A stretch of 64,000 bases of DNA from Hydractinia symbiolongicarpus (lineage: Eukaryota; Cnidaria; Hydrozoa; Anthoathecata; Hydractiniidae), in the NCBI RefSeq assembly GCF_029227915.1, contig NC_079889.1, forward strand, positions 9,114,001 to 9,178,000. Reading direction: 5' to 3'. The notes under the pieces are model-generated. The model did no database searches, was not told the origin of the DNA, and was given only the letters and a program-made list of their open reading frames with translations. This document shows, in pieces, positions 1 to 11,926 of this stretch (position 1 is its first letter; each line of letters starts with the position of its first letter). A program made the position numbers and the translations under genes.

Positions 1-2498
1 GTTTGGAAATGATTCTTTTAATTTGTTCGGTATCTTTCCTCTACTTTTAAACAATAAAGGTAACCGAAAAAGTATGCAACATAGCCAGTTTTGTGTCAAG
101 TCCCTTCAAAAACATCCCCTACTTCAGTGACACCATCAGACTTATGCAAAGCAAGTTACACGTTTCATCAATTTAAATCTAGTTGTGGATAGAATAAATA
201 ATTCGAAAGGTTATTGAAAGACTTTTAAACGTGTAAAAAGCTCTGGTTTGGACGTGAAAATATAACTTTACAAGACCAAAAGTTTGTTATGAACTTGCCG
301 CGAGTATTTTGCACGAGTTAAAAATGACGTGACACGCTGTTTATTGGCCAATCACTATTTGAAAACGGGAAGTAAACAAAAAATTTAAAATGGTATCTCT
401 GGCTTCCTTTACCGCGGAAAAAACTGATATTCTATAAACAAACACGGATAATTTTAAGCGGTAACAAAATGTCTCATGCAAACGTAACACCAATTACAAT
501 CGATGGCAGTAAAACATTTTTCTGTATTTATTGAAAAGGGATTAAAAACCCTGCAAATTTTGTTGGGAAATATTTCGGAACAAATGAAATGCAACTGATT
601 AAATTCAGAAAAAATATAATTCGTATCATGAAAGACATGCACAAACAACTTTTACTGTATCAATTTATTAAAAAAAATGATGCATCCTATTATTACGCAG
701 AAATTTAGTTAAAATCGTAATCAACTGAGTATGAGCAATTATCACCTTTGGAAAAAAAAGATGAAACTTTCCCTATTTATTATGCAAAAATTGAGTACAG
801 GATCACAATCAACATAATATGAGGTATTGTGATATTCCAAAAAAAGGATGAAATCCTATTATTTCGCAGAAATTAAGTAAATTATCATAATCAATGTTTC
901 AAACAAGATAAATTTATACAGGAGGATTTTAGCAAGACATTGGAAGATTTTTTTATAAATGACTTAATGTGTATGGAAGTCGACAAAAAGCTTCTGAATG
1001 ATTATTGGAAGACTAGTATTTAGTCCCGTTGAAAAATCCACTATAGATACCGAATAAAAAAACAGCGAAATAGTGAGCGAAATTAACCATAAAATTGATT
1101 GTTCTTTTGTCAAAACGTTTTGTTGTTAATTCCATTCAAGCGGGAATAAATAAAACCCATATGTTTTTCATATAACAATAGACACGTGCTTAAGGGAATA
1201 ATAAAAATTAATTACGTGACTTTTGTGTAATAAAGTTTACATAATTACACAAAGGTTTTTAGGAGAACAATAAAATAAATTAACCGTGACTTTACAAAAG
1301 ACAGAACAAAAATAAATGTTTAGCAAAAGTGACATGTTACGGCGGCTGTTTCTTTCGAAAAAACAACACATCCACTTTGTCTGTTACAGACACACGGAAC
1401 TGGCGTATTATTATATAGATTTAATCAATAAGATAACAAGCCAGGTCAGAACACACATATGAAATTATCATTTGTTCAATCATGTCTGTTCAGGATTAGT
1501 TGATGTGATATAGCACAATAGGGTGTTTTCTAACCTGGCGGGCATTACCTTTTTAAAAAATACATAAAAAAATGTCTATAGTGGCAGGAAATGGCAAGGT
1601 CGTGTTCAAATGAGTAAAACTACAATATCATGACCAGTGACATTATACATACTTAAACTTTCAACATGTTTCTGGAGTAACTACACTTTCAGAATCATAT
1701 GCATACAAGCTACTATTCCTTCAACCATGGTTAGGGGAAATTTTCGAGTTTTTCATGAATTTTATATGCTGTAGTCTATCATGCTAGCTAGCTAGACATA
1801 AATATATAAAAAATTACTTTCATGGTGAATGCATAAAAAAAAGTTCCCAATTTGAGATGATCAGGGTTTCAGTTTCAATTAAATTGTTATTGGATTGAAA
1901 CAATTTGATTGAGTTTGGTTGATTACAGTGGCTTTTCTGAAACCTTGATCAATGAGCTATCATGTTGTCTAATTTTTATTCATTAGAATGAGACAAATCT
2001 CGCTTCGTTATGCCTAATAACAACTTATGAAACATTAAACAACTTAGAAAACGATTTTGGTTGGTGGGTATTTTAGGACGATTGGAAATATTGTTTTCTA
2101 GGTGGTTTTCTAATGTTTTTGCATAAGTTCCTATAAGTTTTTTTATCAATAAAACGCGGGGTATGACCCCATAACAAATTCAATATTTTCCTGTTTAGCT
2201 AGGAAAACAAAAATCCATTGAATGATGTAGCTCATTTCCTGGCGACAAAAGCATAAATGGAATAGCAGTTTAAAAGCGTTTTATCTTACTTTTATCTTAA
2301 TTTACAAGGTTAAGTTGTGTAATAATAATTATAATAATGATATAATAATAATAATGATCGTTTCTGGCAATGCTTAATAAGTTCTCCAACACAATTTATG
2401 AAAACTACTTTCGAACAAAGAAGATGAAGGGATTTTAATAGAAAATAATTTTTTGTAAATAACTTAATTGCTAAATGATATAGGAGCTGTAAGTTATG
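1..2498. other. Intergenic, no gene seen
   Basis: AT-rich DNA without a supported gene. At about 1,365-1,421 lies a short Helitron-like terminal fragment (GTATTATTATATAGA type), matching the one at 7,600-7,624. An ATA/TAA-rich microsatellite lies at about 2,320-2,357. Confidence 0.6.
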
Positions 2499-2816
2499 TA
2501 CTGTAAATTCTCTAATAAACGCTCCGGGCGTTCATTTAATTTTTGATCTTGAGGAGGGCGTCTATTTGAGGGAGGCGTAAATAAGAGAGGGGCGTTTATT
2601 TAAAAATTATTTTATGGTATAATAGTCTTTTCTGAAACTTAATCTACACCTCCAATGAAAAATTTTCATTGGTATTGGACAAGCAGCTGAGCAAGAGAAA
2701 GGACGAATATAAGACTCTAGAAGTTTATCACAAGTCAAAAAAATATTATCACAAATTTCCATACTTCAGTAGGAGGGCGTTTATTAGGGGAGGCGTTTAA
2801 TAGAGAATTTACGGTA
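2499..2816. mobile_element. Short TIR element (MITE), mariner-like TA flanks
   Basis: The ends are inverted repeats: left TACTGTAAATTCTCTAATAA, and right, read in reverse, TACCGTAAATTCTCTATTAA. Both carry TA at the edge, as expected for a Tc1/mariner-type target. The inside is rich in GGCGTTTATT-like words in varied forms. A related but different element lies at 21,813-21,991. No coding capacity. Confidence 0.7.
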
Positions 2817-3006
2817 TTTACAACATCAGACAAGTCCGCAACGCAAGTCGCTTAAATGGAGCAGAATTTTGATTTGAAGTTTAATTGACTTTTATAAATA
2901 CAAAGCGGGCTAGTGCAAGTTCTTTCTTTGGATTTTTATCTTTTTTTTACCGTTATAAATACTGCTTTGAATAACCCAAATTTCTTTTAATTAAAGTTAT
3001 TTTTAA

Positions 3007-3480
3007 ATGAAGTTATTTCAGTTGTTTCTGCTTTTTGGTTGTCTTGCCTTTCTGTTCCCAGGTGAGTTACTTCACAATATTTTACGACATACCAATTTCG
3101 GTTGGTATGTCGTGAAACTTGGTGAAACAAATCTACTTAATATTTTTATTTTTTTTATTATATCTTTTTTTCTAAGAAAGAAAAAAACGACTGAGAATGA
3201 ACCCATAAACGACGACGCTTTCAAACTAGACCTTCCAAAAGAAGTAAACGCGGTTGAGAAGGATAAGACCTTGCTGAAGATAACGAAGTCGAATATCCCA
3301 ATGAAAATGACAGAGAAGATCCTGCTGAGGACAATGAGAAGAAAGATGAGGATGGGGAAGACGAATTGGATGAAAATGGTGGTGAGAATGACATTGACGA
3401 AGTAGACGAATCAATGCCAGTTAAAAAAACATAAAGACAACATTAAAAATGGAAACGAATCCAGTGCAAATAAAAAATCT
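3007..3480 (+). CDS. Signal-peptide exon plus acidic coding stretch, possibly a broken gene
   Basis: Exon 3007-3060 encodes a signal peptide (MKLFQLFLLFGCLAFLFP) and ends at a strong donor (CCAG then GTGAGT), phase 1. Downstream, 3180-3480 has clearly coding-like acidic composition, but in alternating frames. The first part (about 3185-3262) continues one frame. The Glu/Asp/Asn-rich part (3264-3431) is in a second frame. The last part to a GTATGT donor at 3480 returns to the first frame. Either two small compensating indels break the gene, or a weak acceptor near 3263 joins the leader directly to the acidic part, which then stops at 3431, giving about 72 aa. The family is not recognised. Confidence 0.35.
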
Positions 3481-3599
3481 GGTATGTTGTATTCCATCTC
3501 CCAAAATTGCTCTCTTTTCTAACTTCACGCAAACATTTCTACTTGCATCATAACTGCAATAAATCTTTCAAACTTATGTGGAACCCACACCATTACGGG

Positions 3600-4030
3600 T
3601 TGTGTATCTACGTCGGCGATCTGTCCTACGTCGATGATTCAACTACCGTCGACGATCCCACTACTGTCGACGATCCCACTAGCGTGGCTGATCTGTTTTG
3701 CGACGATGATCCTACTACCGTCGCCGATCTGCCCCACGTCGAGATCCTACTACTGTTGTTGATCTGTCCTCCGTCAACGATCCTACTACTGTCGTCAAAC
3801 ATTTCTGCAACGACGATCCTACTACCGTCGCCGATCTGTCTTGTGAAGACGATCCTACTACCGTCGCTGATCAGTGTTTCCTCGACGATCCCATTATCGT
3901 CGTCGATCCCATTATCGTCGTCGATCCGTCTTAAGACAAATGTCATACTACCGTCGCCAATCTGTTTTGTGTCGACGATCAAATTACCGTCATCGAGCTA
4001 TCTATCATCGACGACCTGGCAAAATGAAAA
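3600..4030 (+). repeat. Degenerate GATCC/ACCGTCG minisatellite
   Basis: Repeated words such as GACGATCCTACTACCGTCG recur about every 18 bases, or in longer blocks, with many substitutions. The array keeps long frames open on both strands because the unit length is mostly a multiple of three. Probably non-coding. Confidence 0.7.
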
Positions 4031-4240
4031 CGAGGAATCTAGGGAATCTAGTTTTTGTTGTGCTGTTTAAAAAAAACAGTTTATAATGCATTTGTTATCA
4101 ATTGAATTTAACCCTGCGTGCGCAAGTTCTTAACAACAGAAAAATAATTCTTCGCCATATTACAGCTTAGTTTGAGGAGATTTTTTCACAGGAGACGCAA
4201 ACATAAAACTGCTTTTGTGGCATCTAAATAATAAATTTTA

Positions 4241-5065
4241 AGGTGGTTCCCTAGAAAAAAAAACTATATCGCAGAGGTTTGTCTTTTCTGAAGAAGATAT
4301 TTGATGAGGATGTCATAGTGTGTGGCAGTTGATTGCTATGGTTACCCGTTGCTAGGAAAAGTATAGGCAATATATGACATTTTACTGCTCGAGACCTAAC
4401 TAAATAACTGAATCATATGCTTTATTTTAAGCGACTATTTGGCCGCATATGTTCCTCAAGGGTCACGCGTATGGATTGAGTGAAGCGCATTTTCGCAAGG
4501 CTGACTCGTCTTCCAGAGAACTGATGCGGTATTTTTTGGACGAAGGAAAGGCAATATCTCGACAAAAAACTGAAAGACAAAACTTCGATTTAAAAATCGG
4601 TTTCATTTAAACACTAGGTGGTACTATTGCGTGCATCTACAGAAGAAATTGTAAAGCGTGTGTGCTTCGATCTTGAGAATACTTGTTTCGCGATTCTTGT
4701 TTCTGACGAGTTCACTTCGGAGGGTGCGTCGTTAAGACAGCTTTCTGAATGCTTGTGGAACACCACATTTAATATTCAGAACTGTCATATATTGCCTTAG
4801 GAGACCCTAAAGTATCATCTAGCTATTGCAAAGAATTAAACATCGATGGAGAGGCCAAAAAGCTGTTTAAAAATGTGAAAAAGGTTGCTATGGGCGTTGC
4901 TATGCAGTTATATTTGCGATTGGTTGGAAAAAGTGCCAGAATGCGCAATAAAAACCGAAATTTGTCATAAGCACTACTTGCCACGGTATTGAAAGATGAA
5001 TTTGCTGTCAGAAAACAGGTAAATGACAATTCTTAACATTTGGACATTTTTTCTAGGGGAACCGC
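4241..5065. mobile_element. TIR DNA transposon derivative with decayed ORF
   Basis: Terminal inverted repeats GGTGGTTCCCTAGAAAAAA (left) and, inverted, GGCGGTTCCCCTAGAAAAAA (right), each flanked by TTAA. Inside, at about 4,618-5,000, is a broken + strand reading frame (STEEIVKRVCFDLENTCF, then after a frame change DGEAKKLFKNVKKVAMGVAM). I do not recognise that protein. The TTAA flanks suggest a piggyBac-type target, but TTA/TAA reading is also possible. Confidence 0.65.
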
Positions 5066-5159
5066 CTTAAGCGAGGGGACAGAAATAAACATATTTCTAA
5101 ATCCTAATATAATATATTAAGTACTATAAAAGTTCAGAAGTAACTATGTTTTATAACTA

Positions 5160-7200
5160 CAGTGGACTCTCTATAACTCTATTACTGAATCTATCCTTAA
5201 CTCGAACAATTTTGCTGGCACGGCGGAGATTTCATAATAAACTCTTCTAGAAACTCTCTATTACTCGAACCTCCATAACTCAAAAACCTCCTTAACTCGA
5301 ACAATTTTTTTGTCCCTCAGCGTATTTACTCTCTATAACTCGAACCACGCGACATGTATTTAGGACTTTAACAGATTCCAATGACATTAGCAGCTTGTTT
5401 TTTGCTTTTATTTGACGTAAATCAGGTCTTAACCGGCTCAAATGTGTGATATTTGCATGTGTAAGAGGCCTTAAGTTATTCGAATAAGTGTTAGAATGTC
5501 ATTCGAACAAAACGTAAATCTTATCAGATCATTTTGAAATTTTATAATCATGGGGATTTTGACTCAATTTTAACACAACATAAATGGCCGGAAATATTAA
5601 TAAGACCAAATCTCGTGATTAAAATATGTCAAATAAGGTCTGAATAAAATACGTGTCAAGGCTGTGTAACGCACTTTTCTACTTGTTAAAATTTGATATG
5701 TTTGAAAGAATTTCATGAAATATCAGCCCCCGTCTCTCCAAAAACCACCATAACGATAACCATAACGATAGCCATAATTGACAACAAAAATATTCTGCTA
5801 TGATTATTTTCAGTTCTGTTGCAGAAACCTTAACCCTATTCGGTCCGTGGTTTTTAGAACATACTATGACCGCGGGGGGCGGAATCCGCCCCCCCCCCCC
5901 CTCCCTCAATAACTTTTCATAGTGTTTTTTAAATTGAATAAAATTTGGCACACTTATAGTACGTCATAAAAGGAACAAAGTAGCTGCAATAAATTTTTGC
6001 TTGCGTCAGCATATTTTCTGTGACGTCATCAGAAGCTTGAAATTTGTTAAAAATGCCACTATCTGCTTAAAATTTAATTACTTTTGTTCCAGGGCGAATT
6101 TTTACATTCTGTTTGAAGTTTCTGAAAGCTAAATAAAAGTTATTCAACATATTTTCCGGTTTTTACGTGTACGCATAAAACGCATAAAAAAGTGCCTGAA
6201 AATCCGGTTTTTTCCGATTTTTAGGTAAAATCCGACAAAATCGGGAAATCGGATTAAGCACGTGTCCAAATTATGCAAAATGATTCTTCTTAATAAAACA
6301 AAGTTGTGTTGCAAGTTTAAAGTTTTAAAGATAATCCTAACAGGAGTTATTAAATTTTCCCTATTATAAGGATTTCATTGAGATTCTCAGGGGTAGTTTC
6401 GATTAATGGCCAATATCAGGGCCTTTGAAAGGTATGGGACCTAAAAATTTCACATGCAGGTTTCTAATAGATAAATATTGAAACTGGGGTAGTTTCATAG
6501 CCATATATCATAGCAATAAGGAGTTATTAAAAAAAACCGTCAGGGGGGCAGAATCCGCCCGCCGGACCGAATAGGGTTAAAAAAGGCACCAAATCTTAGT
6601 TCGAATTTTCAACAAGAAGCAGCAGACAGGTTGATTTTACCTGTCTGGATAAAAGCGATACTGATAGACTCCGGAATCTGAAGTGGCGATAGCTATGTTT
6701 TAAAAATTGCGCAAAAGTGGACGACACACGGTCTTCTATGGAGTCGAATTTTTGAATTTACTTAAAGATACATCAACCAACTAGGGTTTTCAACATTGTA
6801 TAAAAGAAATTGCAGCCAACTACACTCTTCGAAATAAAGATTGGGTTGTCTTGATATATTCTAGCTCAACATTTGATTTAAAATTTCGATGAAACTCAAC
6901 ATTTGTTTTATTTTGTAACAGTGGACTTATAACATTAAGGCTAAATAACTTTTTTTTTTCACGGCGCGATTAACAATTCTCCGACTCTCTCGGACCAATT
7001 TCGGACCAATCTCCTAAGGCTGAAATGGTGCTATTCTTTATCTTTAAATATTTATTTGTTTAAATAAAAAGATAGTGTTTTTGTCTGATTTCGTTATCAC
7101 TTTCTCACTGTAAATGTTCTTAAGACATTGCAATCTCTTTTAGGCAAAATTGCGTTCTATAACTCGAACTTCGTTATCTCGAATTTTTCCCATTTTTTGA
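5160..7200. mobile_element. Mariner/Tigger-like repeat rich in CTATAACTCGAAC words
   Basis: Starts TA then CAGTGGACTCTCTATAACTC, a Tigger-type terminus. The word AACTCGAAC repeats through 5,160-5,350 and again at 7,150-7,185. A second CAGTGGACT terminus-like copy lies at 6,919. The right end is not clean, so limits are approximate. It is interrupted by the element at 5,834-6,576. Confidence 0.5.
5834..6576. mobile_element. piggyBac-type non-autonomous element with TTAA target
   Basis: Inverted termini CCCTATTCGGTCCG at both ends, flanked exactly by TTAA at 5830-5833 and 6577-6580. A CC-start terminus with a TTAA duplication is the piggyBac signature. Subterminal GGGGGGC/GCCCCCC blocks could pair. 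There is no transposase. A diverged copy lies in a BBS2 intron at about 61,900-62,486. Confidence 0.8.
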
Positions 7201-7624
7201 ATAGAAATATTCGATTTTATAAGATAGAACCCAAAGCTACAACATTAGTGACTTTATCATTGATTTACGCCGACCGCTACACGAGGCAAGATTTTTAAAA
7301 TCGCCATGAGGGATATAGAGAGAGACAGCGCAGCTAGGCTAGACGTAGGGGGTTGTAATATGGCAAAAACATTTGCGTGGACCCTAGCCATTGTTATGTA
7401 TTTATTTATTTTTTATGATTATTTTGTTACTGAAAAGTCAATAGGAAAGCTTCGTTTCGTTTACAACTAATAAGAACACTGATTGTAAATAATCTGATCT
7501 TGACGATGTTCTAGTATTCTACATTCCTTGGCTAAGTTATAGTTGCTTTTGACTATGACCAAAGGAAAATGAACACACCCACTTTGCCTGTTACAGAGAT
7601 GGAACTGGCGTATTATTATATAGA

Positions 7625-8424
7625 CTAGTCGATAAGGCCTGTAGAGAAATCCACTAAGGCAGAAGAATAATGGAAAAATAGAATTCTTCAGACTTTTTGC
7701 TGACGTCAACAGTGGTTCTACAAAAAAGAAAATTTGTGAAATTTAGTCATTCGTTGTCTGTAATGTGCAAAGGTTGAAACGCTGATCAAAATTATGTATG
7801 GTATCGCATGTTTTTGACAAACACCAAAAGTTCCAAAAAAAGTTTCTTCACAAATTCGTATACCCGTTGCATTCATCGTATAGATCTTAAAATGCTGATC
7901 AAGAAAATGTATAGGAACATGAACTTTTGACAAACGGTGGCATAGATATTGGGGTCATATTAGACATGCATTTTTCGGTTACTTCAAGAAAAATTTCGGT
8001 AAGATCAAAAATAGGTTGTTTTAGATTTTTTGCTGACGTCAGCATTGAAGTTTAGTTTATTCGTTGCCTGTACTGTGTAAAGGTTAATTGCTGATCGGAT
8101 TCGGATACCAAGGTTTAGGAAACTTACCGAAATTGGTCCCAGGTGATCCCTAGTTACCTATGCAGTAAAAAATCAATGACGTCACCACCTCGTTTCCAAG
8201 TTATTTAGCCTCAAAATTTTAAGTGCATTGTAATGGCTTCATTAATTTAATATAGGATATTGACGTTAATATTATTTTAACGTGAAAAGTTGGTAAATTA
8301 AAGAACAATTTTATGGACGATGTTTTACAGACTTTATCAAAGAAAATAGTGAAGAATATAATCCACTTTGCAAAAGTTACAGACAGACAGACAGACAGAC
8401 GGAACTGGTGTATTATAATATAGA
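7625..8424 (-). mobile_element. Helitron-like unit 1 (about 800 bp)
   Basis: Read on the - strand it begins TCTATATTATAATACACCAG and ends in CTAG at 7625. It abuts another Helitron-like 5' end on the left (7,600-7,624) and unit 2 on the right. The 3' hairpin is degenerate here. No Rep/helicase coding. Confidence 0.65.
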
Positions 8425-8600
8425 CTAGTCGTTAGCCCGTGGAAAAATCCACGGGTTCGCCCGTCCTTTAAATTTACCCGTGGCAACAAAGTGGATAAAA
8501 ATATATCGCATTTGATATTCGTGTTTCCTGTAGCATTTTCTAACTCAGCAGGGGGTCCGCGCAGAGACAGACAGACGGAATACGACTATTATAATAGAAA
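8425..8600 (-). mobile_element. Helitron-like unit 2 (176 bp)
   Basis: On the - strand it ends with the hairpin CCCGTGGATTTTTCCACGGG, a short spacer and CTAG. The 5' end is at 8600. Short non-autonomous copy. Confidence 0.75.
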
Positions 8601-8772
8601 CTAGTCGTTGCCGGTGGAAAAAACAACGGGTTCGTCCGTCCTTTTTATTTACCCGTCGCCACAAAGTGGATAAAAATATATCGCATTTGATATTCGTGTT
8701 TCCGTAACATCATTTTCTAACTTGGCGGGAGTCCGCGCAGAGACAGACAGACGACGGCTATTATTATAGAGA
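8601..8772 (-). mobile_element. Helitron-like unit 3 (172 bp)
   Basis: Same family as unit 2. The 5' end TCTCTATAATAATAGCC is at 8772, and CTAG at 8601 abuts unit 2. The terminal stem is mutated. Confidence 0.75.
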
Positions 8773-8910
8773 CTAGTCGTTAACCCGTGGAAAATCCACG
8801 GGTTCGCCCGTCCTTTTTGTACCGCGTTACGTGCTTCCCGGTATTGCGAAGCCAAGCTACCATTTTGCGTGACAGATAGACATACAGATGTATACGGGCA
8901 TTATAATATA
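8773..8910 (-). mobile_element. Helitron-like unit 4 (about 138 bp)
   Basis: Begins at CTAG (8773) with the same hairpin. Its inner part matches the isolated copy at 19,967-20,082 (AGCTACCATTTTGCGTGACA). The junction with unit 5 has lost the GACTA bases. Confidence 0.7.
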
Positions 8911-9066
8911 GTCGTTAACCCGTGGAAAAATCCACGGGGTCGCCCGTCGCTTTCACTCGTCCTTTAAATTTACCCGTCGCAACAAAGCGGATAAAAGTAT
9001 ATCGCATTTGATATTCGTGTTTCCGTAACAGAGACAGACAGACGACGGCTATTATTATTATAGAGA
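8911..9066 (-). mobile_element. Helitron-like unit 5 (about 156 bp)
   Basis: Same family as units 2 and 3, with hairpin at the left and 5' end TCTCTATAATAATAATAGCC at 9066, directly abutting copy A. Confidence 0.7.
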
Positions 9067-10490
9067 CTAGCCGGGAAACCCGGCGTCGAAACGCCGGGTT
9101 AAGCCACAAGTAAAGGTGTGATCCGGCATTGAACACTCTGTGGAGCGCTTAATAAGAGCCGTAAACTGTCCCACACGATCAGGTGGAGCGCTTTAGTACA
9201 GGTATACAGTATGTCGTTAATCTTTTGAAGCGCATACACCATTATAGTGTGCGACTGTAACATATTTTTCAAAAAATAACTTTCCCGCAACGATAACTGA
9301 TATAAAAACAGAGTTTACAAAGTGTTGTTACTCCATCATAGCAAAAACAATCGTCAATTTTATTTCATTTTGCAGAATAACTTTTTGCGCAAGTTAAAAA
9401 ATTAATCGTGACACTGGGCTGAGCGCTTAGTACAGTTAAACCGTGTTGCACAGCGTATAGGAATAATACCCTTTTGAAAAAAACTTTCTCGCAGACACAG
9501 GGCTGAGCGGTTAGTCCAGGCGTGATTCCCAAGAAAGTTTAAAAATTAATTGTCACAGTGGTGGGCTGACCTTAGTATATACAGGTAAACGGTGTTGCAC
9601 ATGCCCATAGGCGTAACAGCCTTTTACAAAAAACAGTCTGTTTTTAACACTGGGCTAACCGCTTAGTACAGTTAAACACAGTTGAACAGGCGCATAAGGC
9701 GTATTACCCTTTTCCAAAAATGTTCATTGCAACTTCGGTTTAAATAAAAACACAGGGAACAGCCTGTCGTTACTCGTCCAGCCAAAACAATCGCTCAGCC
9801 ATTTCATTTGCAGAAAAAGTTTGCAGAAAAATTTTAAAATATGTAGCTATACCTAGCTAGCTAACTGCATTTAGCATAAAAATTATGTATTGCTTAAGAA
9901 TATTGTTGTAGCCAAACTGCATTTTTATACTTTCACTTTTTAAATAGCCACAGCCTCAACATAAAAATAAATGTTGGCTAGGATAAAAAGCTCTTATACC
10001 AAACAGAATAGCAATAAGTGAGGCTCTAGCTAGCTAGTAGCTATAGCTAGCTAATCTTCGTTCCTAGCCAAACATCCTAAAACTGGTGCGTTTAAGATCT
10101 GTACGTGGCTAAAAAACGTGACAATATATTTATCCTAACATTGAAAACAAACAGAAAACAAATATTACAAATATATAAGGCTTTTAGAAGATAAAAAAGT
10201 CAAACAGGCCTACAAACCTCACACACTGACCACAAACACGACCATTATCAAAATGGCCTTCGTTCCGCGAAGATCTTGGATTCTTTCTGGTCGCGAAAAT
10301 CTTGTTTTTTTTTTTAAAGAATCAGGCGTTGTGAATGGTATTCTACGCGCGAGCGGTCAAAACAAAGTCGGTAAAAATATATCGCATTTGGTATCGGCGC
10401 GTAATTTACAAAATTTCGTGTTTCCGTTACGGGACGCGGCTTTCGCGGACACACAGACAGACAGACGGAATACGGCTATTATTAAAGAGA
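9067..10490 (-). mobile_element. Helitron-like copy A (1,424 bp)
   Basis: On the - strand it begins TCTCTTTAATAATAGCCG (10490) and ends with the perfect hairpin CCCGGCGTTTCGACGCCGGG, eight bases and CTAG (9067). These are Helitron hallmarks. It shares nearly all sequence with copy B. It carries CTAGCTAG-rich patches and no helicase frame; short frames inside are repeat-derived. Confidence 0.85.
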
Positions 10491-11926
10491 CTAGCCGGGA
10501 AACCCGGCGTCGAAACGCCGGGTTAAGCCACAAGTAAAGATGTGATCCGGCATTGAACACTCTGTGGAGCGCTTAATAAGAGCTGTAAACTGTCCCACAC
10601 GATCAGGTGGAGCGCTTTAGTACAGGTATACAGTATGTCGTTAATCATTTGAAGCGCATACAACATTATAGTGTGCGACTGTAACATATTTTTCAAAAAA
10701 TAACTTTCCCGCAACGATAACTGATATAAAAACAGAGTTTACAAAGTGTTGTTACTCCATCATAGCAAAAACAATCGGTCAATATTATTTTATTTTGTGG
10801 AAAAGTCTTTTTAAAAGTTAAAAAATTAATCGTGACACTGGGCTGAGCGCTTAGTACAGTTAAACCGTGTTGCACAGCGTATAGTAATAATACCCTTTTG
10901 AAAAAAACTTTCTCGCAGACACAGGGCTGAGCGGTTAGTCCAGGCGTGATTCCCAAGAAAGTTTAAAAATTAATTGTCACAGTGGTGGGCTGACCTTAGT
11001 ATATACAGGTAAACGGTGTTGCACATGCCCATAGGCGTAACAGCCTTTTACAAAAAACAGTCTGTTTTTAACACTGGGCTAACCGCTTAGTACAGTTAAA
11101 CACAGTTGAACAGGCGCATAAGGCGTATTACCCTTTTCCAAAAATGTTCATTGCAACTTCGGTTTAAATAAAAACACAGGGAACAGCCTGTCGTTACTCG
11201 TCCAGCCAAAACAATCGCTCAGCCATTTCATTTGCAGAAAAAGTTTGCAGAAAAATAATAAAATATGTAGCTATACCTAGCTAGCTAACTGCATTTAGCA
11301 TAAAAATTATATATTGCTTAAGAACATTGTTGTAGCCAAACTGCATTTTTATACTTTCACTTTTTAAGGAGCTAGCTAAATAGCCACAGCCTCAACATAA
11401 AAATAAATGTTGGCTAGGATAAAAAGCTCTTATACCATACAGAATAGCAATAAGTGAGGCTCTAGCTAGCTAAGTAGCTATAGCTAGCTAATCTTCGTTC
11501 CTAGCCAAACATCCTAAAACTGGTGCGTTTAAGATCTGTACGTGGCTAAAAAACGTGACAATATATTTATCCTAACATTGAAAACAAACAGAAAACAAAT
11601 ATTACAAATATATAAGGCTTTTAGAAGATAAAAAAGTCAAACAGGCCTACAAACCTCACACACTGACCACAAACACGACCATTATCAAAATGGCCTTCGT
11701 TCCGCGAAGATCTTGGATTCTTTCTGGTCGCGAAAATCTTGGTTTTTTTTTAAAGAATCAGGCGTTGTGAATGGTATTCCACACGCGAGCGGTCAAAACA
11801 AAGTCGGTAAAAATATATCGCATTTGGTATCGGCGCGTAATTTACAAAATTTCGTGTTTCCGTTACGGGACGCGGCTTTCGCGGACACACAGACAGACAG
11901 ACGGAATACGGCTATTATTAAAGAGA
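10491..11926 (-). mobile_element. Helitron-like copy B (1,436 bp), tandem to copy A
   Basis: Head-to-tail with copy A, with the same hairpin and CTAG at 10491 and the same 5' end at 11926. The few differences from A are small indels and substitutions, so the duplication is recent. Confidence 0.85.

Noticed and set aside
3626-3982. 118-aa minus-strand frame
   Set aside because: Antisense of the degenerate GATCC/ACCGTCG repeat.
4328-4365. Possible RFX X-box (GCTATGGTTACC)
   Set aside because: Only a partial match, inside a transposon derivative and far from any ciliary gene.
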